Program-made: the position numbers and the translations under genes
The notes under the pieces: model-generated
Databases searched by the model: none
Seen by the model: the letters and a program-made list of their open reading frames with translations, nothing else
What the model was told of the DNA's origin: nothing
In this document: in pieces, positions 23,824-30,007 of the stretch
How the letters are laid out: each line of letters begins with the position of its first letter
How positions within the stretch are numbered: position 1 is the first letter of the stretch
Source of the DNA: a virus
Length of the DNA stretch: 44,914 nucleotides
Virus record (IMG/VR): IMGVR_UViG_3300034106_006094
Span: 1-44,914 of that record
Direction: 5' to 3' (one strand)

Positions 23824-23928
23824 CTTGTTCTCCGTGGGGTTCGCTGCGGGTTCGTTCCCGCCCCACAAGCATATCCGACTAACGGATAGACGGTAGGGCG
23901 CGGAGCGAAGATTCCCGAAAATAGTTCG
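23824..23928 (-). promoter_or_regulatory. Regulatory cassette copy E
   Basis: Palindrome TATCCGA-CTA-ACGGATA at 23872-23888; both arms changed together (TATCCG/CGGATA) relative to other copies. 48 bases from the start at 23823. Second box at 23907-23928, exactly 18 bases away. Minus-strand promoter CTACCG, 17 bases, TATGCT. Leader hairpin GCGGG-AACGAA-CCCGC. Confidence 0.78.
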
Positions 23929-23935
23929 CGCGTGT

Positions 23936-23941
23936 TAGCCT
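23936..23941 (+). promoter_or_regulatory. -10 box TAGCCT
   Basis: GTTAGCCT, 20 bases before the ATG at 23962; the leader contains a strong AGGAGG. Confidence 0.45.
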
Positions 23942-23961
23942 CGACGTCAGGAGGCACTCCG

Positions 23962-26856
23962 ATGCCCGTCGACGATCCCGCCGTTCTTCCGCCCTTGCCG
24001 ACCCTTCGTTCGCTGCACGACGTCCTGATCGTCGTCCCTACCTGCGGGAGCCCGGCGACGGTCGTTCCCGGCGTTCGCCGGCTCCTGAAGCATACCGACG
24101 GGCTCCGCGTTCGGCTGGTCGTCGTGGGCAACCCGGACGACGCGGCGAAGTGGTCCGAGGCGCGCGGGATGATGCTCGCGGCGGCGGCCGGCTCCGACGC
24201 CGAACTCGACCTGCTCGACCTCGGCGCGCCCGTCGGCTTCGGCGCCGCGGTCAACGCGGGGATCGCGCGCTACCGCTCCGGGTTCGGCGCGCTCCCCGCG
24301 CATACCGTCGTGATCAACGACGACGCCCACGTCTGCGCCGGCTGGCTGTCGGGCATGATCGAGGCGCTCGACCCGGTCGACGGCGTGGTCCTGACCGGCG
24401 AGCCGCCTGACGAGCGCGGCGTGCGGGCGCGACGCGACCCGACGCTCGCCGTCGGTCGGATCGGCATGGTCGGCCCGGTGTCGAACCTCGTCGCCGGCGT
24501 GGCGCAGCTACGGCTCCCCGACGACCTCCGGCGGGCGCCCTACGACGTGATCGGGGCGAACGTGCGCCAGCAGTCGGGCGGGGACGTCGAGGTGGTCGAC
24601 TTCCTGTCGGGGTTCTGCGTGTTGTACCGGCGCGAGTGTCTGCTCGACCTGCTCGCCGACGACGGCAACCTGTTCGACCCCGTGTTCAAGATTGGCGGCT
24701 ACGAGGACAACGACGTCTGCGTCCGCGCGGAACTCGCCGGCTGGGGCCGGGTGGTCGCCCGCTCGGTCTACGTCCACCACGACGGCCACCAGACCCTCGA
24801 TCGGATCGCACCCGGCGCGAAGCGGGGCATGGCGAACCGGCGCACCTACCTCGACAAGTGGGCTGGCACGTTCCGGACGACCGGGACGAAGCTCGTCGCG
24901 CTCTACCGGGTGAAGCTCGAAACGGCGCAGGACCTCGCCTATCTGCGCGCTTCGATCTCACGCATGGGCGAACTCGGCGACGGGATCGCGATCCTGCTGA
25001 ACGGCAACCCGCTCGAAATGACGGGCTCGCCCGACTTCGCGCAGATCGCGCCCTCGCTGCCTCCCGACGACCACGCGCTGCTCCGCGGGTGTTCGGGGAA
25101 GGACCGGGCCGGCGTCGCGGCCGAGTTGGCCGCGTGGGCGACGGCGGCGGCAAGGGGCGGCGACCACGCGCGCGGGACTCCGCTCGGCGTCGTCTGCGAG
25201 GTGTGGGCCGGCGAGTTCAACGAGCGCGACGAGCGGAACCACCTGATCGGAATGGGCGAGGCGCTCGGCGCCGACTGGCTGTTCTCGGTCGACCACGACG
25301 AGGTGCCGGAGGGCCGGGTCGAGCGCGCGACCGTCGAACGGCTGATGCGGGCTCCCGACCCGCTCGTCTGCTCGTGGGACGTCGCTTTCACGACGCTGTG
25401 GGACTCGCCGCGCACGCAGCGGATCGACCGGCCGTGGGGCGACGGCGGCAGCTATCAGGGCGGCATGCGCGGCTTCCGGTTGTTCCGCGCCTCGGCCTCG
25501 CCTCGCCGCCCGCGGCGAATCGCGGCCGGGAACGAGATCGGCCTCCACTGCGGCAACGTGCCGGACGCCGACCCACTCGCCAAGCGGGTGTCCTCGATCC
25601 GGATGCTCCACTTCGGGTACGTCCGCCGGTTCGACCGGGTCCGGAAGCACGCGCGCTACCAGCGGCTCGACCCGAGCCCGAATCGGATCGCGACCGGGGG
25701 CGGCTACGCGCACCTCGTCGCGGAGGAGAACATGACGCTCTCGCCGGTCGTGTCGGTGAACGCGATCGGCCTCACGATGATGCTGCACGCCGGCGAGACG
25801 GCGCACGACCTTGCGCGCCAGCTTGACCAGTACCACGGGCTCGTCGACGCGGCGGTGCTCGTCTGGACGGGCGAGTGGAACGCCGACGATCCGTCGACCG
25901 GGCCGTCCGACGACATGCAGCGGATCGCAAGCGTCTACGGCGCGACGTGGGAGCACCAGCCGCTCGACGACGACTTCGCCTCGGCTCGCAACGCGGGGCT
26001 CGACGCCCTGCGCGCGATCAAGTCGCCCGTGACCGGCTCTCCGATCGCATGGGCGCTCGTGGTCGACCCCGACGAACTGCTCGCCGACACGTTCGGCGAC
26101 GTCGTCGCGCTCCGCCGGATGGCCGAGTGCTCGGACGCCTACGGGTTCCTCGTCCGGTTCGCGAACCACCGCCCGGCGGCCAGCGGCGAGCCGCCGACGC
26201 TCTCAGAGGCGATCCGGTTCGTCCGGCTCGATCCGGGCAGGCTCGTTCGCTACTCGGGCCGGGTCCACGAGGGATTCGACGAGGCATTCCGGGCGATCGA
26301 AGCGAGCGGGGACCGCCCTCGGGTTCGGTACGCGCCGTTCACGGCGCACAACCCCGGCCTCGGCACGGACCCCGCCGAACTCGAACGGAAGGTGCGGTTC
26401 TACCAGCGGCTGCTCGTCGCCGAGTTGACCGACAACCCGCGGAACGCCTCGGCGTGGACGTCGCTCGGGATGCAGTTCACCAACGACGGCCACGAGGAGA
26501 AGGCGGCCGAGTGCTTCAAGCGCGCGATCGCCTCCGACCCGACCGGGTTCCTCGCCTACCGCGAACTCGGGCTCGCGAAGCTCCGTGAGGGGCGAACACT
26601 GTTCGAGATGGTCACCCGCTGCTTGCCGCAGGGGCACGACTACCACCGAGTAGCGACCGCCGGCGTCGACTGGTTGAGCCGGTTCGCCCCGGATCAACCG
26701 CTCGTCGGCCTCGCCGCCCGCGGCCCGGATCACGTCCCGGTGGAGGCCGACGTCGAGCTTCCGGCGTTCCCGCCGATCGACGATGAGAGCAATCCGTTCG
26801 CCGGCGTGTTCGACGACCTTGTGCCGGCGAAGCCGGCGGAGGTCGATCCGGGGTAG
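23962..26856 (+). CDS. Three-domain glycosyltransferase with TPR tail
   Basis: 964 residues, ATG seven bases after AGGAGG. Domain 1 (about 20-310) is GT2, rhamnosyltransferase-like: VLIVVPTCGSPATV, GAPVGFGAAVNAGIARY, NDDAHVCAGW (near 118), DFLSGFCVLYRREC, YEDNDVCVRAE. Domain 2 (about 330-610) is a second GT-A-like unit with FSVDHDEVPEGR (Asp444 region). Domain 3 (about 625-830) is GT2 with FASARNAGLDALRA and LVVDPDELLAD (702-704). Residues 845-900 hold TPR-type helices (NASAWTSLGMQF, DGHEEKAAECFKRAIASDP). Such an enzyme could add several sugars in sequence, probably to protein. Placed between stopper and gp10-like genes. Confidence 0.85.
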   Translation: MPVDDPAVLPPLPTLRSLHDVLIVVPTCGSPATVVPGVRRLLKHTDGLRVRLVVVGNPDDAAKWSEARGMMLAAAAGSDAELDLLDLGAPVGFGAAVNAGIARYRSGFGALPAHTVVINDDAHVCAGWLSGMIEALDPVDGVVLTGEPPDERGVRARRDPTLAVGRIGMVGPVSNLVAGVAQLRLPDDLRRAPYDVIGANVRQQSGGDVEVVDFLSGFCVLYRRECLLDLLADDGNLFDPVFKIGGYEDNDVCVRAELAGWGRVVARSVYVHHDGHQTLDRIAPGAKRGMANRRTYLDKWAGTFRTTGTKLVALYRVKLETAQDLAYLRASISRMGELGDGIAILLNGNPLEMTGSPDFAQIAPSLPPDDHALLRGCSGKDRAGVAAELAAWATAAARGGDHARGTPLGVVCEVWAGEFNERDERNHLIGMGEALGADWLFSVDHDEVPEGRVERATVERLMRAPDPLVCSWDVAFTTLWDSPRTQRIDRPWGDGGSYQGGMRGFRLFRASASPRRPRRIAAGNEIGLHCGNVPDADPLAKRVSSIRMLHFGYVRRFDRVRKHARYQRLDPSPNRIATGGGYAHLVAEENMTLSPVVSVNAIGLTMMLHAGETAHDLARQLDQYHGLVDAAVLVWTGEWNADDPSTGPSDDMQRIASVYGATWEHQPLDDDFASARNAGLDALRAIKSPVTGSPIAWALVVDPDELLADTFGDVVALRRMAECSDAYGFLVRFANHRPAASGEPPTLSEAIRFVRLDPGRLVRYSGRVHEGFDEAFRAIEASGDRPRVRYAPFTAHNPGLGTDPAELERKVRFYQRLLVAELTDNPRNASAWTSLGMQFTNDGHEEKAAECFKRAIASDPTGFLAYRELGLAKLREGRTLFEMVTRCLPQGHDYHRVATAGVDWLSRFAPDQPLVGLAARGPDHVPVEADVELPAFPPIDDESNPFAGVFDDLVPAKPAEVDPG

Positions 26857-26859
26857 ACT
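26854..26859 (+). promoter_or_regulatory. -10 box TAGACT overlapping a stop codon
   Basis: The TAG stop of the glycosyltransferase gene forms the start of TAGACT, six bases before the ATG at 26866. Leaderless type. Confidence 0.55.
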
Positions 26860-26865
26860 GCCGGC

Positions 26866-27384
26866 ATGGTCGGCTTCTCGATGGACGTCGGGTCGTTTCA
26901 GGTCGTCGTCGGCAACCTGTCCGCCGTCGCGTCCGCCGACGTCGTCCTCGACTCCGTCGGCGACGCCATCTCGCGCGTCCTGTTCGACGCCGTCCGCGCG
27001 AACGTGTCGGCGACCGACCACACCCTCGCCGACCTGCGCCGGCTCGACCACCCGTATGCGAGGCGGCACGGTTCGATCCAAATCCACGGCGGCAGTCAAA
27101 CGACCGTCCACAAGCACACCGTGCAACTTCTCTCGTCGCTCAGGGTCGAGAAGCTGCCGTCGGCGAACTCGCCGACCGGGGAAGCCTACGCGGTCTGGTT
27201 CGACGTCGCCGCCGCGCCGCACGCCGCGTTCGTCGTGCAGGGCACGCGATACATGCTCCCGCGCGATGTCCTGTGGGCAACGACACAAGACCCGGCCGTC
27301 CGCAAGAGCATGATGCGGGCGACGACGAAGGTGCTCGGCAAGGCGCTGCGGACGAAGGCGAACATCCGGTTCGGGAATTCCTGA
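26866..27384 (+). CDS. HK97 gp10-like head-tail joining protein
   Basis: 172 residues. N-terminal helix-rich part (SADVVLDSVGDAISRVLFDAV) and the characteristic late segment AAPHAAFVVQGTRYMLPRD followed by a terminal helix (SMMRATTKVLGKALR). The H.xFV..GTR.M.PR pattern is typical of the gp10/minor tail component that sits at the head-tail joint. Followed directly by a DUF3168-like terminator. Start has no Shine-Dalgarno and a leaderless-type -10. Confidence 0.78.
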   Translation: MVGFSMDVGSFQVVVGNLSAVASADVVLDSVGDAISRVLFDAVRANVSATDHTLADLRRLDHPYARRHGSIQIHGGSQTTVHKHTVQLLSSLRVEKLPSANSPTGEAYAVWFDVAAAPHAAFVVQGTRYMLPRDVLWATTQDPAVRKSMMRATTKVLGKALRTKANIRFGNS

Positions 27385-27394
27385 CACGGCGAGG

Positions 27395-27400
27395 TAGACT
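27395..27400 (+). promoter_or_regulatory. -10 box TAGACT, leaderless type
   Basis: AGGTAGACTG lies six bases before the ATG at 27407; no Shine-Dalgarno. Confidence 0.55.
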
Positions 27401-27406
27401 GCACGG

Positions 27407-27841
27407 ATGGCAACCTCGCTTTCCTCCATCGCCGCGATCGAGATGATCCGCCGCGCCCTGATCGACGCCTCCGCCGTCTCCGCCCTCGTCGCCGACCGCG
27501 TCCTCGGCGCCTACCCGGAGCAGGTCGATCTCGGCGAGGCGGCGTTCCCGACTGTCGCCCTCGTCGGGAAGGGCGGCCGGCTCCTTCGGTTCGGCCGGAT
27601 GGAGTCGGTGTCGTTCGACCTCGTCGCCTACTCGCGCGTGAGCGAGTCCGCGGCGGCCGAACTCTACGACGCCTGCTCGGCCGCGCTGCAGGCAGAGCGG
27701 ATCACGTTCGCCGACACGAGCGCGAACGGCGGCGAGCGCGCCGCCGTCTGCGAGGAGGCCGCGCGCCCCGGTTCGGGCTGGGACGGAAGCCTTCGGGCGT
27801 GGTTTCAGGCCGGGCGGTGGTCGGGTCAGGTGATCGGGTAG
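27407..27841 (+). CDS. Tail terminator / completion protein (DUF3168-like)
   Basis: 144 residues. Pattern of the family: N-terminal helix (IEMIRRALIDASAVSALVADRV), YPEQVDLGEAAFPTVALVG, strands FGRMESVSFDLVAYS, helix AAAELYDACSAALQAE and a closing strand (GSLRAWFQAGRWSGQV). It caps the tail tube on the head side. Its order, gp10-like then terminator then tube, is normal. Confidence 0.8.
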   Translation: MATSLSSIAAIEMIRRALIDASAVSALVADRVLGAYPEQVDLGEAAFPTVALVGKGGRLLRFGRMESVSFDLVAYSRVSESAAAELYDACSAALQAERITFADTSANGGERAAVCEEAARPGSGWDGSLRAWFQAGRWSGQVIG

Positions 27842-27865
27842 ACGACGGAAACCCGGTGGCCGTGC

Positions 27866-27871
27866 TACGCT
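27866..27871 (+). promoter_or_regulatory. Extended -10 box TGC-TACGCT, leaderless type
   Basis: CCGTGCTACGCT lies six bases before the ATG at 27878. Confidence 0.55.
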
Positions 27872-27877
27872 ACGGCG

Positions 27878-28096
27878 ATGCACACGCCCGACTTCAACCC
27901 GTCGCCGTCCCTGCGCTCGAAGGACCAGACCGGCGTACTCTGCCGGTGCGGTCACCGGGTGACGGCACTCCCGTCCGGCTCGCGGGCAATCACGAGCGCG
28001 TCTCCGCTCCGCGCTGGTGAGAAGCCGCAGTTCTCGACCGTGACGTGCGGTGTCTGCTCGGCGCCGGTTCGGGTTGCGTGCGCGGTGCCGGCGTGA
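27878..28096 (+). CDS. Small zinc-ribbon protein
   Basis: 72 residues. Two Cys pairs, LCRCGH and TCGVCSAPV, 30 residues apart, form a likely zinc ribbon. The rest is Ser/Pro-rich at the N-terminus. Not a recognised tail component. It is coupled by a GTGA overlap to a second Cys-pair protein, so the two may act together. Lies between tail terminator and tail tube genes. Confidence 0.65.
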   Translation: MHTPDFNPSPSLRSKDQTGVLCRCGHRVTALPSGSRAITSASPLRAGEKPQFSTVTCGVCSAPVRVACAVPA

Positions 28097-28479
28097 GCGG
28101 CCCCGACGTGATCCGCAGAGGGTCGGCGTCGGCGCCGCCGGCGGCTCGGGAGCGGATCGTGATCGGCGAGGGCTCGGCGAGCGAACGACTGACAGCGATC
28201 GAACGTGTGCTTGCCGGCATGATCCCCGTCCTCGACGCGGCCAGCAAGGCGGCGGCCGTCGGCGGGGACGAGCGGCCGACGCTTGGGCCGTCCGAGGCGT
28301 GGTGGTGTTGCTCGGGCTGCAAGAAGCGGCTCGGGATCGTCGACAACGCCGCCGGCGAGCTTCGCATCCGTCACGACGGCGGCCGGTTCCTGTATCGGAT
28401 CGTCTCCGGCGCAGGCGGTCGAACCTCGACCGCTTGCAACTCGTGCGGGATCGAGAACGTGTTGAGAGACGCGGGGTAG
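28093..28479 (+). CDS. Zinc-ribbon protein
   Basis: 128 residues, GTG start overlapping the previous stop. N-terminal 60 residues helical (SASERLTAIERVLAGMIPVLDAAS). C-terminal half has CCSGCKKRLGIV and, 35 residues later, ACNSCGIENVL, matching a zinc ribbon with an inserted strand pair (ELRIRHDGGRFLYRIV). Mu Com-type translational regulators and many phage ribbons look alike, so function is open. Confidence 0.68.
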   Translation: MSGPDVIRRGSASAPPAARERIVIGEGSASERLTAIERVLAGMIPVLDAASKAAAVGGDERPTLGPSEAWWCCSGCKKRLGIVDNAAGELRIRHDGGRFLYRIVSGAGGRTSTACNSCGIENVLRDAG

Positions 28480-28499
28480 ACCTCGCGCGCCGAGCGTGC

Positions 28500-28505
28500 T
28501 ACCGT
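28500..28505 (+). promoter_or_regulatory. Extended -10 box TGC-TACCGT
   Basis: GCGTGCTACCGT, 62 bases before the tail tube ATG at 28568; leadered transcript. Confidence 0.45.
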
Positions 28506-28567
28506 GAACCGCACGACGCCCAACGAGGCGCGCTCTCGATCTCGAACCGCCCGAACGAGGATGCGCC

Positions 28568-29125
28568 ATGCCCTACAACATCGACAGCAACGGCAACACC
28601 GACAACATCTCGTTCGGCCCCGCGGTCGTCTACCTCGGCCCGTCCGGCGCGACGCCGACCGCCTCGGTTGGCTACGTCGGCGAGGATGCGGTCACGCTCG
28701 AAGTCATGTCGACGAAGCGCGACATCGAGCAAGGCAACCCGAAGACCATCGAGTTCTCCTTCGCGACGCAGCAGAAGGTCAAGGTGTCGTGGCAGGGGAT
28801 TGAGTGGGACCAAGACCTGATCCAGTACGCGGTCGGCGCTGGCAACACCTACGTCTCGCCATCCGTGCAGACGTGGTCGTTCGGCGGCGATCCGATCGTC
28901 GAGACGGTCGCGATCAAGGTGCAGCACTACATGGCGAAGGCCGGCGACACGCTGACCTGCAACGTGTGGAAGGCGCGCGCCGACGGCACCGTGTCGATCG
29001 GATTCTCCGCCGAGGAGCACAAGTTCGCCAACGCCTACGAGGCGATGCGCTCCCCGACGAACTGGGGCGGCGCGACCCTCGCCGTCGACGAGCAGTTGTT
29101 CCAGATGGTGCGTCAGGTGTCATGA
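28568..29125 (+). CDS. Major tail tube protein
   Basis: 185 residues, GAGGA upstream of the ATG. Strand-rich with typical tail-tube traits: NISFGPAVVYLGPSG near the N-terminus, VTLEVMSTKRDIEQGNPKTIEFSF-type first sheet, the helix-containing middle (EWDQDLIQYAVG), DPIVETVAIKVQHYM and a long C-terminal strand set. It is immediately followed by the frameshifting tail chaperone pair and tape measure, fixing its identity by position. Confidence 0.82.
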   Translation: MPYNIDSNGNTDNISFGPAVVYLGPSGATPTASVGYVGEDAVTLEVMSTKRDIEQGNPKTIEFSFATQQKVKVSWQGIEWDQDLIQYAVGAGNTYVSPSVQTWSFGGDPIVETVAIKVQHYMAKAGDTLTCNVWKARADGTVSIGFSAEEHKFANAYEAMRSPTNWGGATLAVDEQLFQMVRQVS

Positions 29126-29130
29126 TCGGG

Positions 29131-29136
29131 TAGACT
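29131..29136 (+). promoter_or_regulatory. -10 box TAGACT
   Basis: CGGGTAGACTG just after the tail tube stop; the 32-base leader to the ATG at 29169 holds a hairpin and GGAGG. Confidence 0.45.
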
Positions 29137-29139
29137 GAA

Positions 29140-29157
29140 CCGGGCCAACGAGCCCGG
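29140..29157 (+). promoter_or_regulatory. Leader hairpin beside the chaperone RBS
   Basis: Perfect 6-bp stem CCGGGC-CAACGA-GCCCGG. The first bases of the Shine-Dalgarno GGAGG (29156-29160) are in the right arm, so folding could reduce chaperone translation relative to tail tube. Confidence 0.5.
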
Positions 29158-29168
29158 AGGTCTATCGC

Positions 29169-29615
29169 ATGGGCAAGCTCGAACCGACCGAACCGACCGA
29201 CGCGCTGCGGTCGCTGCTGCGGAAGCTCGTCCCGGACGACTCGTGGATCGAGGTCCGCAAGGTCGACGGCTCCGTCCTTCGGGTCAACACGGTCCTGCCT
29301 GCTCGCCGGCAGGTTCTCGTCGCCCGCGCGATGGAGAAGATTCTCCGACGCTCGGTCGTTGGGTCCGCCGTCGCTGCTGGCAAGCTGTCCGGCGACGTGG
29401 TCGGCCAGTTCGTCGCCCTACTCAACGACGACGAGGCGCTCGACCAACTCGGCGCCGCCTTCCTTGCCGCCTACCCGGACGCGCTTCCGCCGGGAGTTGA
29501 CCCTCTCGACGTGATGGCGATCGAGGAGGTGGTTCTCGCCGTCCTCCCTTTGCTGGTGCGCCCCCTTCTCAGGGGGCTGGACGTGGTCGAGCCGTTCGCG
29601 GCGGCCGAAGCGTAG
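29169..29615 (+). CDS. Tail assembly chaperone (G-like)
   Basis: 148 residues, zero-frame product. N-terminal SWIEVRKVDGSVLRVNTVLPAR is a small sheet, then helices (QVLVARAMEKILRRSV; GDVVGQFVALLNDDEALDQLGAAFLAAY). Position between tube and tape measure and the frameshift site near its 3' end identify it with lambda gpG. It keeps the tape measure soluble while tail tube assembles. Confidence 0.82.
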   Translation: MGKLEPTEPTDALRSLLRKLVPDDSWIEVRKVDGSVLRVNTVLPARRQVLVARAMEKILRRSVVGSAVAAGKLSGDVVGQFVALLNDDEALDQLGAAFLAAYPDALPPGVDPLDVMAIEEVVLAVLPLLVRPLLRGLDVVEPFAAAEA

Positions 29616-29965
29616 GGTCGGCCTCCGGGGCCGACACGATCGAGTGGCTCGTCGGCACGCTCGCTGCGGCCGGGCTCGACGTGTTCGACATGCTCGAAAC
29701 GAGGACGTGGGAGCAGTTGTCGGTGCTCGCCGCCGCGATCGAGGACCGCCGCATCGACGACATCGACCTCGTGACCGTTCCGCTCGCCGCCGCCCAAGGG
29801 GCGAAGTTCAAGGGCTACGGGCCGGCCCGGCGGAAGGCGAAGGCCCGCCAACGCGAGAAGGAGCGGCTCGCATCCTTGCCGCCGGACGTCGCCGCCGGCG
29901 CGAAGGAGAAGGCGCTGCTCGATTCCCTCGCCTCCGCTGGGATCAAGGTCCGCTCGGGCGGGTAG
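29169..29965 (+). CDS. Tail assembly chaperone frameshift product (GT-like)
   Basis: About 265 residues if ribosomes slip -1 at C-CCT-TTG (29546-29552). The first 128 residues are shared with the G-like protein. The -1 frame is open from there to 29965 without a stop. The extension includes DTIEWLVGTLAAAGLDVFDM, WEQLSVLAAAIEDRRIDDID and a basic tail (PARRKAKARQREKERL), typical of T domains that contact the tape measure. No good independent RBS exists for the second frame, which supports frameshifting. Confidence 0.8.
29546..29577 (+). promoter_or_regulatory. -1 programmed frameshift signal
   Basis: Slippery heptamer C-CCT-TTG in the zero frame (29546-29552), a 7-base spacer and then a perfect 7-bp hairpin GCCCCCT-TCTC-AGGGGGC (29560-29577). 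Each element is at the canonical place. Confidence 0.82.
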
Positions 29966-29982
29966 GTCGCCGCTCGGCGTGC

Positions 29983-29988
29983 TACCCT
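29983..29988 (+). promoter_or_regulatory. Extended -10 box TGC-TACCCT
   Basis: GCGTGCTACCCT, 19 bases before the tape measure ATG at 30008. Confidence 0.45.
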
Positions 29989-30007
29989 AACCGCGACGGG
30001 GGCGACG

